Source of the DNA: Herminiimonas sp.
GTDB taxonomy: Bacteria; Pseudomonadota; Gammaproteobacteria; Burkholderiales; Burkholderiaceae_D
Direction: 5' to 3'
DNA length: 64,000 nucleotides
Assembly: GCA_028292315.1 (NCBI GenBank)
Contig: JAQGMO010000333.1
Coordinates: 1 to 64,000 of the forward strand
The notes under the pieces were generated by a model. The model ran no database searches. It was given only the letters and a program-made list of their open reading frames with translations, and was not told the DNA's origin. Positions within the stretch are counted from its first letter, which is position 1. Each line of letters begins with the position of its first letter. Shown here piece by piece: positions 53,914 through 62,983 of this stretch. The position numbers and the translations under genes were made by a program.

Positions 53914-54360
53914 TTATGCTTGTAAATCTTTAGTTAAATTAAGATATGCGTCGTAGGGAACTGTTGTCAGAAAGTGTTTGATTTGCTCGAGATGGCTCAC
54001 GCTTGCAAGACTGATGAAGAGTTGTTCAGGAGGATGCCTGAGGATCCGGTTAAGCGTCACGCGCATTGTCAGGTTGCCTATGCAACATGGACAACTCGGC
54101 GCAATACGTACGGATTGCAATCCCGGGTAACCGGCTGAAGCAGGAGATGCAGGAGGAAACGAAGCAGGGAGCGAAGCAGGAAAATTTGTATTGCCGTCGG
54201 CCATTCCTTCGAGAATAAGCGTGGTGCGGTACTCAGGCCGGATCACAGCAGCAATGGCCGCTTCTCTGGCGGCGGCACTGGGACCGGTGACCAGGGTAGT
54301 CAAAGTCCTGTTATTGTGGGGCATCACCGCTTGCGGGTCATCCCCCCGCTTTTGGGTCAT
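53914..54360 (-). CDS. Small CobW-like protein with degenerate P-loop
   Basis: The 148-residue protein starts at an ATGA overlap with ntrX. It has TLVTGPSAAAREA (21-33), which corresponds to the P-loop of CobW/G3E GTPases but lacks the GKT residues, and a CPCC motif (90-93) in the place of the metal-binding CxCC of CobW (followed by IGNLTMRVTLNRIL). A Pro/Ala/Ser insert lies at 60-80. I infer a shortened, non-GTPase metal-binding or regulatory protein. The link to ntrX by coupling suggests a role in the NtrYX response. Confidence 0.6.
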   Translation of the reverse strand: MTQKRGDDPQAVMPHNNRTLTTLVTGPSAAAREAAIAAVIRPEYRTTLILEGMADGNTNFPASLPASFPPASPASAGYPGLQSVRIAPSCPCCIGNLTMRVTLNRILRHPPEQLFISLASVSHLEQIKHFLTTVPYDAYLNLTKDLQA

Positions 54361-55076
54361 CCCCCTTTTCTCGCAAGCTTGCCCGGTTCAACGCCCAATT
54401 GTTTGAGCTTGCGATACAGGTGAGTACGCTCAAGGCCGGTGCGTTCTGCGACCCGCGTCATGCTGCCGCCTTCACGTACAAGATGGTGCTCGAAATAGGC
54501 GCGCTCGAATGCATCGCGTGCCTCACGTAGCGGCAATTCAAATGAAACGGTGAATCCCTGCTCGCTTGAAGCAGGCATGACGGGAGCGACGCTTGCGCTG
54601 ATCGGAGCGCCGCCGTAGGCAGGATGGTTGGCCTGGGAAGTGCCGTCCGCTTCAAGCGCCGACAGGGCCGGCCGGCCAATCGGATTCAGTGCGGCAGTGC
54701 GTACCGGTTCCTGGCCGCGCGTCAGCGCTTGCTGAACTGCTTTCAAAAGTTTTTGCAGGGAGATCGGCTTCTCGAGAAAATTGAGCGCACCAATGCGTGT
54801 CGCCTCCACCGCCGTATCAATGGTTGCATGTCCTGACATCATGATTACAGGCATGGTGAGCAATCCATCGCGCTGCCATTCCTTCAGCAAGGTCACGCCA
54901 TCGGTGTCCGGCATCCAGATATCAAGCAGCACCAGGTCTGGCGCACCTTCCGCACGCGACTCGCGCGCCTGCTGGGCATTCTCGGCGGTGGTGACGACAT
55001 GCCCCTCATCCCCGAGAATCTCGGACAGCAGTTCGCGTATTCCCATTTCATCATCGACTACCAGTATATTTGCCAT
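54357..55076 (-). CDS. ntrX: NtrX-like response regulator lacking the AAA+ domain
   Basis: The 239-residue protein has a receiver domain (phosphoacceptor Asp52 in LLDIWMPD, Lys103 in FLEKPIS) and a Fis-type DNA-binding helix-turn-helix (~190-232: ARDAFERAYFEHHLVREGGSMTRVAERTGLERTHLYRKLKQLG). They are joined by a Pro/Ala linker. NtrX of Alphaproteobacteria has ~450 residues with a central sigma-54-activating AAA+ domain, which is missing here. It therefore cannot activate sigma-54 promoters directly. It follows the sensor gene ntrY by 72 bp. Confidence 0.85.
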   Translation of the reverse strand: MANILVVDDEMGIRELLSEILGDEGHVVTTAENAQQARESRAEGAPDLVLLDIWMPDTDGVTLLKEWQRDGLLTMPVIMMSGHATIDTAVEATRIGALNFLEKPISLQKLLKAVQQALTRGQEPVRTAALNPIGRPALSALEADGTSQANHPAYGGAPISASVAPVMPASSEQGFTVSFELPLREARDAFERAYFEHHLVREGGSMTRVAERTGLERTHLYRKLKQLGVEPGKLARKGG

Positions 55077-55148
55077 TTAAATACCTTCGTTTTTACAGTT
55101 CTCCCTACTCGCGGTCTATTTTACTTCTGTAGTAATTTCCAGTAGTGC

Positions 55149-57446
55149 TTAATTAGCAGGCGCTAACTTTAACAGCAGGATCATTATTTTAGCGCCGTTC
55201 CCTTCAGTTCGATTCTGGATGTCGATCCGGCCCCCGTGCTCGTCGATGATTTTCTTCACCATCGCGAGGCCGAGGCCGGTACCGCGCGGCTTGGACGTTA
55301 TATAGGGTTCAAACGCGCGCGCCAGGATTTTGCTTGAAAAGCCAGGACCATTATCTGTAATCGACAAGCGTACCGCCGTGCGTACGCTGCCATCGGAACT
55401 TTCATAATGGATTGCCTCGGTTACCACATCAATCCGCGCCGGCGCCACACCCTGGGCGCGCTCCGCCACCGCATCCTGCGCATTTTGCAAGAGATTATGA
55501 ACCACTTGGCGCAATTGGGTCGCATCGCCCATGACTTTCGGCAACGCAGGAGCCAGTATCGCATGGATTGGTTCACGCTCGTCTCCGCTCACGTAGAGGC
55601 CGAGGATCTCCTCGACCAGCGAGTTCAGGTTCAGTGGCGACAGCACCGCCGGCGGCGTTTTTGCATAGTCACGGAAGTCGTCGACCATGCGCTTCATCGC
55701 CGTGACCTGGCTGACAATGGTGTTGGTCCCCTTGTTCAGCATCGCGGCATCGGTCGGTGCGAGTTTTCCCTCGAGCTTCATCTGCAGCCGTTCCGCCGAC
55801 AATTGGATCGGGGTCAGCGGATTCTTGATTTCGTGCGCAAGGCGTCTGGCGACTTCGCCCCAGGCAATCGAGCGCTGCCCGGAAATCACGTCGGAAATAT
55901 CGTCGAACACAACTACATAGCCGGTGCCGCTTTCGACCGGCAGCCGCGAGCCGCGCGCCAGCAGCGTGATATCGTTCTCGACTTCCACCTTGTCGCTGGT
56001 GCGCGGAATCTCGATCTGCAGCTGCCAGTGCAGGCCGCCCGATCCGATTCCTCCAGGCGCCGACTGCGCGCTCTGTTCGGAAAAAGCCCTGGTCACCACT
56101 TCGGCAAACGTCTTCATGCCGTCGATCTCCGCCAGCGGCTTGCCTATGCCTGGCGCAAAATCGTGTTGCAGGATCCGTGCAACAGACTGGTTGCAGGTCA
56201 CCAGCCGAAACTGCCCGTCCAGCACCATAACGCCGGCCGACATATTGGCAAGCACCGATTCGAGGTAGGCTTTGGCGTTTTCCAGCTCGGCCCGGTTTTT
56301 TTCGACCGCTGCTCGTGCATCGAACAGCTGGCGCGTCATGGTATTGAATGATTGCGTCAGCGTGCCGAGTTCGTCCGAGGTGGCGACGATCGGTCGCGGC
56401 GACAGGTTTCCCTCGGCGATCGCCTTGGTTCCCTCGGCCAGCAATAGCAGCGGCTTGGCAAGGCTGTTTGCAATCAGGAAGGCGCTCGTGATCGCCCCGA
56501 AAATCGCCAGCAGCAACGTCAGGGTCAGCGTTACGATATAGATTTTGCGCAGCCCGGTCCGCGCCAGTGAACGCTCCTGGTATTCGCTATAGGCGGCGCG
56601 CAAGGCTTCCGCGTTGGTCGCCAGCTGGGACGGCACCGGTTGCAGCAACTGCAGGAAGCGCGATTCATTTTGCAGCGACAGCTGATCGGTTTTGCCGGGA
56701 ATCGCCACCACTACGCGCAAGCGCAATCCGGCCGTGCCGGATTCGACCGAGCCGGTGGCGGAAGTACCCGCCTTGCGTGCGGTCTCGAGATTGTCGGGCG
56801 CGCCTTCGATCGCGGCATAGGCCCGCGTCATGCGGGCCTGCTGCAGCATCGAGGTGGTCGGAAGCTCGGGCACCAGCTTGCCGAGCGCGCCGCCGACGCT
56901 GGCGACAATGCGGCCATTGGCTGTGACGATCAGCGCCTCCGGCATCTGGTTTTGTTCGCGTAGCCGCGATAGCTGGGTAATCTGGGCCGCATCCGAATAT
57001 TCGGACAGCTCGACGGCCATGCCGCGGGCGTCTGCGGTCAGGTCCGCCAGCGACGAATCGAGCGCGGAACGGCCCAGGTTCAGGCCGGCTTCAAGCGCCG
57101 ATTCGACCCTGACGTCGAACCACGATTCAATCGAGCGCGATACGAATTGCACCGAGACCAGGTAGATAAGGACGCCCGGCAAAATCCCGATTACGGCAAA
57201 CAGCAGCACTAGCCGCGCCATCAGCCGCGAGCCGAATTTGCCGCGCCGGTGACGCTTGTAAAGACGGGTGAGGAGCAAGGTCACCAGGCATAGAAGCGCC
57301 ACCGCAATCAGCGCATTCAAGCCCAATAACCATGGATAATGCCGATCGAAGAATGCTGAATTCGCGGAAGCCGACGCCAGCAGGAACAGCAGGATGCAAA
57401 TGATCGCGCCGCCCACTACCAGCACATAACGAAGGACACGCGTCAC
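55149..57446 (-). CDS. ntrY: NtrY-type sensor histidine kinase
   Basis: The 765-residue protein has several N-terminal membrane segments with a periplasmic domain and a HAMP-like region (~330-380). A PAS region (~395-500), the phosphoacceptor block EVARRLAHEIKNPLTPIQLSAERLQ and the ATPase motifs (DNGPGFS, GTGLGLAMVKKIIDEHGG) follow. It senses nitrogen- or redox-related signals and phosphorylates NtrX. It overlaps the DUF4390 gene by ATGA. Confidence 0.93.
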   Translation of the reverse strand: MTRVLRYVLVVGGAIICILLFLLASASANSAFFDRHYPWLLGLNALIAVALLCLVTLLLTRLYKRHRRGKFGSRLMARLVLLFAVIGILPGVLIYLVSVQFVSRSIESWFDVRVESALEAGLNLGRSALDSSLADLTADARGMAVELSEYSDAAQITQLSRLREQNQMPEALIVTANGRIVASVGGALGKLVPELPTTSMLQQARMTRAYAAIEGAPDNLETARKAGTSATGSVESGTAGLRLRVVVAIPGKTDQLSLQNESRFLQLLQPVPSQLATNAEALRAAYSEYQERSLARTGLRKIYIVTLTLTLLLAIFGAITSAFLIANSLAKPLLLLAEGTKAIAEGNLSPRPIVATSDELGTLTQSFNTMTRQLFDARAAVEKNRAELENAKAYLESVLANMSAGVMVLDGQFRLVTCNQSVARILQHDFAPGIGKPLAEIDGMKTFAEVVTRAFSEQSAQSAPGGIGSGGLHWQLQIEIPRTSDKVEVENDITLLARGSRLPVESGTGYVVVFDDISDVISGQRSIAWGEVARRLAHEIKNPLTPIQLSAERLQMKLEGKLAPTDAAMLNKGTNTIVSQVTAMKRMVDDFRDYAKTPPAVLSPLNLNSLVEEILGLYVSGDEREPIHAILAPALPKVMGDATQLRQVVHNLLQNAQDAVAERAQGVAPARIDVVTEAIHYESSDGSVRTAVRLSITDNGPGFSSKILARAFEPYITSKPRGTGLGLAMVKKIIDEHGGRIDIQNRTEGNGAKIMILLLKLAPAN

Positions 57447-58027
57447 TTGCGGTCCTCCGCCTTGAAGGTGAAATATTTCCAGTCCGACGAGACCCGCCAG
57501 TCGCTGCTGTTCATGGCATGGACCTGGAATGGTTTAGGCAACTGGGCGACATCCAGTTCCATGTGGATAGCGACATTGTAGGTTTCGCCAGGCTTGAGTG
57601 CGCCTTTGCCGGCGACCAGCCAGCGGCTCGGCCGCCGTATCATGGACAAGGCATCTTCCAGCGTGCTGAAGTTTTGCTGCAGGCTGCCACTGACTACCGT
57701 GCGGTATTGGCGCGTCAACAAATTGTAGGAGATGCGAACAGTCTGGGACGCGGTGATCGCCTTTTCATCGAACCAGTACCAGCGCGGACGGGTGATTTCG
57801 ACCTCGGTCGTGAAATAGAGCGGAATGCCGCGCGCCAGAGCGTCTTCCAGGCCCGGGTTCAACTGGACGCCGAAGGTGGCCGACAGCTTGTACCCCTCGT
57901 CCGTGCTCTCCAGGTGAGCCTGCGTGATCTCGATACCTTCGGCGGCGTGGGCCCGGGAGACTATCAAGCCTGACGTAAAAATCAACGCCATCGATAGCCA
58001 GAAGGTGAGAATAAATCGTCGAGTCAC
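57443..58027 (-). CDS. DUF4390 domain protein
   Basis: The 194-residue protein has a signal peptide (MTRRFILTFWLSMALIFTSG) and matches DUF4390, a periplasmic family encoded before ntrY in betaproteobacteria. Key blocks are IPLYFTTEVEITRPRWYWFDEK and FQVHAMNSSDWRVSSDWKYF. Coupled to ntrY by ATGA, it may supply a periplasmic signal to the sensor. Confidence 0.88.
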   Translation of the reverse strand: MTRRFILTFWLSMALIFTSGLIVSRAHAAEGIEITQAHLESTDEGYKLSATFGVQLNPGLEDALARGIPLYFTTEVEITRPRWYWFDEKAITASQTVRISYNLLTRQYRTVVSGSLQQNFSTLEDALSMIRRPSRWLVAGKGALKPGETYNVAIHMELDVAQLPKPFQVHAMNSSDWRVSSDWKYFTFKAEDRK

Positions 58028-58073
58028 TCGTGGGGCCGGAGTTCAATCCGCAGAAGTCGTTTGGGGAAGTGTA

Positions 58074-59405
58074 TCAAACCGCCGGTTTTTGGAACAGCGC
58101 GTAAAACAACCCATCATGATCATCCTGCTCGCCGGCGGTAGGCAGCAATTGACCGGGCGCAGCCAGCCGCACAGCCTGCTTGCGCACCGCGAACGCCGCG
58201 GCCTGCGCCTCGGATTCCTGCGGCCAGACCGAGCAGGTAACAAACAGCAATTTACCACCTGGTTTCAACATCTGCCAAAGGTTGTCGAGAATTTGCGCCG
58301 AAAGACTTGCAAGCTGGGTCGCGTCGCCGCGCCGCCGTAGCCACCGGATATCCGGATGGCGCCGCACGATGCCGGACGCGGTGCACGGAACGTCAGCCAG
58401 GATCCGGTCGAATGATTTTTTATCCCACCAGGCGCTGCCGCTGGCGTCGCCAAGCTGTAGCGATGCGTTCATTTGAAGGCGTTGCAAATTTTGTTCGATA
58501 CGCGGCAAGCGCGCCGCATCCTGATCAAGTGCGATCAGGTCGACATTGGCGCATTCGAGGATATGGCCTGTTTTGCCACCCGGCGCGGCGCACGCATCGA
58601 GCACGCGCATGCCATCTTGCAGGTCCAGCAGTGGCGCCGCCAGCTGTGCCGCCGCATCCTGCACCGACACCAGCCCTTCCGCAAATCCCGGAATCTGGTT
58701 CACCGGGACCGGCTGCGCCAGCCGCACGGCGTGCGCTCCGATCTGCGTCGCCGCCATTGCATTGCCGGCCAGGATGCGCAGGTAATCTTCTACGGTGGTC
58801 TTGCGGCGGTTCACCCGCAACGTGAGTGGTGGCGCGCTATTACCGGCCACGAGTATCGCTTGCCAGTCGCGCGGATAAGCCGACTTGGTCGCTTCAATCC
58901 ACCATGCCGGAAAATTCCAGGCCGCTTCCGGACTTTCCATGACCTGCTGCAGCAGCTCGCTGCGTTCGCGCAAAAAGCGCCGGAGGACTGCATTGACCAT
59001 CCCTTTTGCATGCGCGATTTCGGCGTCGCCCGAGGCAGCGGTAACAGACTGGTCGACTACCGTAAATGCATCATATGCCGCGTCCTCGGCATTCACGAGC
59101 AGGGTCAGCGCACAGTCTAACAGCGCATGCAGCAAGGGTGGTTGGGGTGGCTTATTGGCAAGCAGGGGAATCAGCGCGTCGACCCGCCCGCGCTGGCGCA
59201 TGGTCCGATAGGCAATGTCTTGCATCGCGCCGCGTGCCTGCGCCGAAGCATTGGTTTTTGCGAAGGTGCGGGTCAGAGCCTGCGGCAGGGCCGCGCCGTC
59301 TCTGACCTGCGCTACCGCGTACGCCGCCCCGAGCAGGCTGTATGCGAGCGAGTCGGGCCGTACAAGCTTTTTTGTCAAGTCAAGTCTTCGTGGTCTGGCC
59401 GGCAT
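58074..59405 (-). CDS. rsmB: 16S rRNA m5C967 methyltransferase RsmB
   Basis: The 443-residue enzyme has the N-terminal NusB-like domain and the SAM domain with LDACAAPGGKTGHILE. The catalytic cysteine lies in DVPCTASGIVRRHPDI and the second cysteine in VTCSVWPQESEAQ. It methylates C967 of 16S rRNA. Start at 59405 fits RsmB; the longer frame from 59492 does not. It precedes DUF4390-ntrY-ntrX, the usual betaproteobacterial order, but htpX and fmt are not adjacent. Confidence 0.94.
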   Translation of the reverse strand: MPARPRRLDLTKKLVRPDSLAYSLLGAAYAVAQVRDGAALPQALTRTFAKTNASAQARGAMQDIAYRTMRQRGRVDALIPLLANKPPQPPLLHALLDCALTLLVNAEDAAYDAFTVVDQSVTAASGDAEIAHAKGMVNAVLRRFLRERSELLQQVMESPEAAWNFPAWWIEATKSAYPRDWQAILVAGNSAPPLTLRVNRRKTTVEDYLRILAGNAMAATQIGAHAVRLAQPVPVNQIPGFAEGLVSVQDAAAQLAAPLLDLQDGMRVLDACAAPGGKTGHILECANVDLIALDQDAARLPRIEQNLQRLQMNASLQLGDASGSAWWDKKSFDRILADVPCTASGIVRRHPDIRWLRRRGDATQLASLSAQILDNLWQMLKPGGKLLFVTCSVWPQESEAQAAAFAVRKQAVRLAAPGQLLPTAGEQDDHDGLFYALFQKPAV

Positions 59406-59523
59406 CTTACGTTTCTGAAAAGTGGCATTTCGCCAAAAGTTGCAGCGCGCGCTGAGTTGTGGCTGGTCCCTATTGTATCGCGATGCCTGCAATTCCCATT
59501 GAAATGTCCGGGCCTGTGTGGCG

Positions 59524-59868
59524 TCAAATACCCCAGGCGACTACATGATTTCCCTTTTGTGCCGCGCGCAACATCTCCAGCAGGGGATAGACACGGGTAG
59601 CAAAGCTGACTATTTGTGCCGGTTCGTGCTCACGATCCTCGCCGGCGGCGCCATGATGCGCCTCCACGTCATGTTTAACATCTTCAGCGGCGGAATGCAT
59701 TCTGCTTTGGGCAATCTCGTTTTCCAGCACGGCGATGGCGGGGCCGGTTTCGGCTGCGGTGAAGACGCCCTGTTTCACGTCCTTGCCGACCAGATCAAGG
59801 ATGCGTTTTGCATGTTCCTTGTACATCACCACATCTGCCGCCGCCTTGGATTTGAATGTGATTAACAT
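59524..59868 (-). CDS. DUF1840 family protein
   Basis: The 114-residue protein begins MLITFKSKAAADVVMYKEHAKRIL, as in DUF1840, a small Burkholderiales family. It is rich in His/Glu in the middle (EDVKHDVEAHHGAAGEDREHE), possibly a metal-binding segment. AAGGAG precedes the ATG at 59868. Function unknown. Confidence 0.85.
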   Translation of the reverse strand: MLITFKSKAAADVVMYKEHAKRILDLVGKDVKQGVFTAAETGPAIAVLENEIAQSRMHSAAEDVKHDVEAHHGAAGEDREHEPAQIVSFATRVYPLLEMLRAAQKGNHVVAWGI

Positions 59869-59989
59869 AGACTCTCCTTCAATTAAATACGAATGGTAAA
59901 ACCTTAACACGAGTTCGCAGCACAAGGGTGCCCTTATAAGGAACTTCAACCAAGGTACTGCAACCTGCGACCGGCTTCAACCTGCGATG

Positions 59990-60565
59990 TCAGCCGGGCT
60001 TGAAAGACGTCAGGAAAGTCTCGACCGCATCACGTGAAATTGCCTTTTCCGGACCCACCACGATTGCCTGATAGATGCGCCTGTCGTGTGCCGCGAAACG
60101 CGCGAACAAAAGGATAACCTTGTCTCCGCCAGCGCTGCCGGCCGCCTCGATAGTGGTCGCCGGGAGAGCGCCGGGCGTGGCGGCGGCAGCCTTCTCATGG
60201 GTGACAGTGCCGTTGATATTCCTGACGAGCGCCGTTTTCATGGCGTTCAGTGCCGGCTGAACCAGCGCCGGCTCCGGAAGCTGCGCACTGCCGACAGCAA
60301 ACGTGGCGCCGCCAACTTCGGTTGCGGTCATGGTCATGGTCACCCTGATACCGTCCAGATTGACCTCGCGCGAGTGGGTCGACGGTTTGCCGGGCAGGAG
60401 AACCACAAAAGGCGCCTCGGCGCCGCGCACTTCGCGCCAATTATAGGAAGGGGAACAGGCGGGCAAACCCAGCATCGCGGCGCCGGCCACGGCAAGCAGC
60501 ACAGGCCGTAACAGGGAATATAAGCGGGAATAAAAGCGAGAATAAAAGCGGGAAAATTTCGGCAT
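59990..60565 (-). CDS. Putative lipoprotein, unknown function
   Basis: The 191-residue protein starts MPKFSRFYSRFYSRLYSLLR, where a tandem repeat gives FYSRFYSRLYS, then a hydrophobic segment ending in LGLPAC (possible lipobox; the Pro is unusual). The rest is a soluble domain I do not recognise. The start at 60565 is preferred because the upstream extension would run through the acyltransferase terminator. Confidence 0.6.
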   Translation of the reverse strand: MPKFSRFYSRFYSRLYSLLRPVLLAVAGAAMLGLPACSPSYNWREVRGAEAPFVVLLPGKPSTHSREVNLDGIRVTMTMTATEVGGATFAVGSAQLPEPALVQPALNAMKTALVRNINGTVTHEKAAAATPGALPATTIEAAGSAGGDKVILLFARFAAHDRRIYQAIVVGPEKAISRDAVETFLTSFKPG

Positions 60566-60635
60566 GACCGGGATGGTAACAGGCCGTGCCGCGCGCGGCC
60601 AGTCGAGGCCAGGCGTCAAACTATTATCGACGCTG

Positions 60636-60667
60636 AAAAAAAGCCCGCATACCTTGCGGTTGCGGGC
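60636..60667 (-). terminator. Intrinsic terminator after the acyltransferase gene
   Basis: On the minus strand GCCCGCA and TGCGGGC form a perfect 7-bp stem followed by seven T (60642-60636), 135 bp after the acyltransferase stop. Confidence 0.85.
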
Positions 60668-60802
60668 AATAACTTCCAGGGAGTGGCGCTTCGGAGAAGA
60701 ACCGACTTTATTGTATTGCGCGGCGGATATGTTGACCTTGTGCAGAATCAAGAGAATTAAAAACTGTTAAAAAGCCAAACTTTTACCCATGCCTGCTTTT
60801 GC

Positions 60803-61939
60803 CTATTCCGCTGACTTCTTCGGCTTCAGGAAATTGGTGGTCGTGTCGAACAAACCGGGACGACTGGCGACCCGGTTAAACCGGACGCGCAGCGGATCTT
60901 CAATAAACCGGTATGTCCAGCCCGACACGATCAGCAGCACCGCAACAAACAAGCACAGCACCAATGTCGCGGCGAGCGCGCTTTCGACGCGGTCGGTCAG
61001 GTAGTCGAAGAACAGGAGCAGCGGCATATGCATCATGTAGATCGAGTAGGAACGCTGACCAAGGACCTGGAACGGCTCGCGGGACAGAAAGGCCGCTAGC
61101 GGACCCTGATCATTGCATATCGACAGGATCAGGATGGCGAACACTGCGGGAAACGCGAACCCGGCTGCGGGATAGGCATCGGCCAGCCAGAACAGCAGGC
61201 ACAATGCGCTCAGTCCGGCCAGCTGCAATATCCTGGCGTCGATTGCAAGATGGCGGCTGACATGAAAAGTCAACGCTCCCAGGAAAAATGAAAACACGGT
61301 GCGCGGAAATCCGAAGTCATAGGTCAGCGAAAGACAGCCTCCTTGCGCAAGACAATCATGAACCCGGACCGAAGCGCCAATGCAGATCAGGAGTCCGGCA
61401 AGGCTGAGCGCCGCATACAGGGCAAGACGTTTTTTTCCGCCGACTAAAAGACATGCCGCAGCGAACAGCAAATAGGTAAAGAACTCGGTGCTGATGCTCC
61501 AGCTCGGGGTGTTCAGAATGAGCCGGTCGAAAATGCCAAGCCCATGGGTCATGGTAAGCACCGCAATAATTTCCGCTGCGCCCGGAATGCTAAAGTCGCG
61601 CGCATCGGGATTGCTCAGGAGAGCGGCGTAGCCGTGGGCATAGGCGATTTGTTTGCCTAGTACGATCGCATTGGCCGCTATTACAAAGACAACCGTCGAA
61701 AAAACCAGCAGTGGAAATAGGCGGCCGAAGCGCCGAATAAAGAACGAGCGGAATTCCGCCGGCGACCGCATCCTTTCCGAATAGGCTGCACAGATGACAA
61801 ACCCGCTCAACACAAAAAACAGGTCGACCAGCAGGTATCCGTGACGGATGAATGAAAAATAATCGGCGCCGATCCCGAGGTGATAAAGAGCAACAACTAG
61901 CGCCGCGCAACCTCGGCCGCCTTCAAGCGACTTGATCAT
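60803..61939 (-). CDS. Membrane acyltransferase 3 (OafA-like)
   Basis: The 378-residue protein has about ten membrane segments and the acyltransferase 3 start (IKSLEGGRGCAALVVALYHLG with the catalytic-type His, ~21) and FFVLSGFVICAAYSER. It transfers acetyl or other acyl groups to sugars of lipopolysaccharide, capsule or exopolysaccharide. The ATG at 61939 is chosen, with a TTG one codon before. It stands near an SGNH lipoprotein, as often seen in envelope modification loci. Confidence 0.88.
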   Translation of the reverse strand: MIKSLEGGRGCAALVVALYHLGIGADYFSFIRHGYLLVDLFFVLSGFVICAAYSERMRSPAEFRSFFIRRFGRLFPLLVFSTVVFVIAANAIVLGKQIAYAHGYAALLSNPDARDFSIPGAAEIIAVLTMTHGLGIFDRLILNTPSWSISTEFFTYLLFAAACLLVGGKKRLALYAALSLAGLLICIGASVRVHDCLAQGGCLSLTYDFGFPRTVFSFFLGALTFHVSRHLAIDARILQLAGLSALCLLFWLADAYPAAGFAFPAVFAILILSICNDQGPLAAFLSREPFQVLGQRSYSIYMMHMPLLLFFDYLTDRVESALAATLVLCLFVAVLLIVSGWTYRFIEDPLRVRFNRVASRPGLFDTTTNFLKPKKSAE

Positions 61940-62161
61940 CAATTAAGAGGTGAATTTAAATATTCCGCACAAATTTGCGGTGAACGCCCTTACCTTATTA
62001 CTTAAGAGATACCAGGCAATTGATATGTCGCAACGCTTGATTGATGGGACTATTGTGCGGGATTAAAGTTGCGGATAGGCGCGTAATGCAAAGGAACAGC
62101 GGACGTGAACAGGACGTGAACAGGAGGCGGCAATAGCACGGTGGACCAAGTGATCGAAAAC

Positions 62162-62208
62162 CGATCGATTTGCCCAGTCGTGCATGCTCACGAACGGCAA
62201 ATCGATCG
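62162..62208 (-). terminator. Terminator after the SGNH lipoprotein gene
   Basis: CGATCGATTTGCC (62162) and GGCAAATCGATCG (62196) form a perfect 13-bp stem, with an inner CGTG/CACG. On the minus strand it is followed by GGTTTTC. It starts 14 bp past the stop. Confidence 0.75.
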
Positions 62209-62221
62209 TACTGCCGGACTG

Positions 62222-62983
62222 TCAGAGCGGAATCGTCACATATACGCTTGCCGCATACCTGCCTTTCTCGATATACACGGCACTTGATGGATGCGTCCCG
62301 TCAGGGCTCATTTCACGGATGCTGCGGCCTGAGTTGATCAGGTTGGTGTACTGGTCGATTACAGGAAGATTTTCCTGCGCCGCCACTTCTTTCATCGCCG
62401 TGACATAGGTATTGAGGACCTGACCGTTGTCGACCGGATTGGGCGTTTCGAATATCACGCGCTTGCTGTAATTCCTTGCTGTCTGCGCCAGGGTCGTCAG
62501 GCATGATTTGTAGCGCGAAATACCGACCTCGTTAACCGCATCGTTAATGCCGTGGTTCAGTATGACTACCGTTGCATTGGATGTCGCCATCCGGTCATTC
62601 CAGCCGGTGTCGACCAGGGCGCACGCGGTCTGACCATCGACGCCGAGATTGTTGACCTGCTGCCTCGGCGAGGCTGGCAACGCCTCGGCAAACGCTTGCG
62701 GCGCGGGTTTGGCAACCTGGCCTCCGGTGCCCGACTCATATCCGCGGATCGTTGAATCGCCATAGTACTCGACGACTTGGGCCACGCTATTCAGCCTCGG
62801 CGACGGGGTTGGCGTCGGCGTCGGCGTTGGCGTCGGCGTCGGGGTGGGCGTTGGGCTCGGCGACGGTGATGGGACTTCCGATGCCGACGCGGCAGGCGGC
62901 GTGGAAGGGCTTGATGAGCCCCCGCCGCACGCCGTAAGAGTGGCAAGCAACATGACTGTTGCAGGATAGGTAAGGCGTTTCAA
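62222..62983 (-). CDS. SGNH/GDSL-type hydrolase lipoprotein
   Basis: The 253-residue protein has a lipoprotein signal (LATLTAC lipobox, Cys19) and a Pro/Thr/Ser linker (PTPTPTPTP, ~40-60). The SGNH catalytic blocks are YYGDSTIRG (Ser), LNHGIND (Asn) and SPDGTHPS (Asp, His). It is an outer-membrane-anchored esterase or deacetylase. The start is TTG at 62983 with AGGAGG 5 bp upstream. It may act on the polymers modified by the nearby acyltransferase. Confidence 0.88.
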   Translation of the reverse strand: MKRLTYPATVMLLATLTACGGGSSSPSTPPAASASEVPSPSPSPTPTPTPTPTPTPTPTPSPRLNSVAQVVEYYGDSTIRGYESGTGGQVAKPAPQAFAEALPASPRQQVNNLGVDGQTACALVDTGWNDRMATSNATVVILNHGINDAVNEVGISRYKSCLTTLAQTARNYSKRVIFETPNPVDNGQVLNTYVTAMKEVAAQENLPVIDQYTNLINSGRSIREMSPDGTHPSSAVYIEKGRYAASVYVTIPL

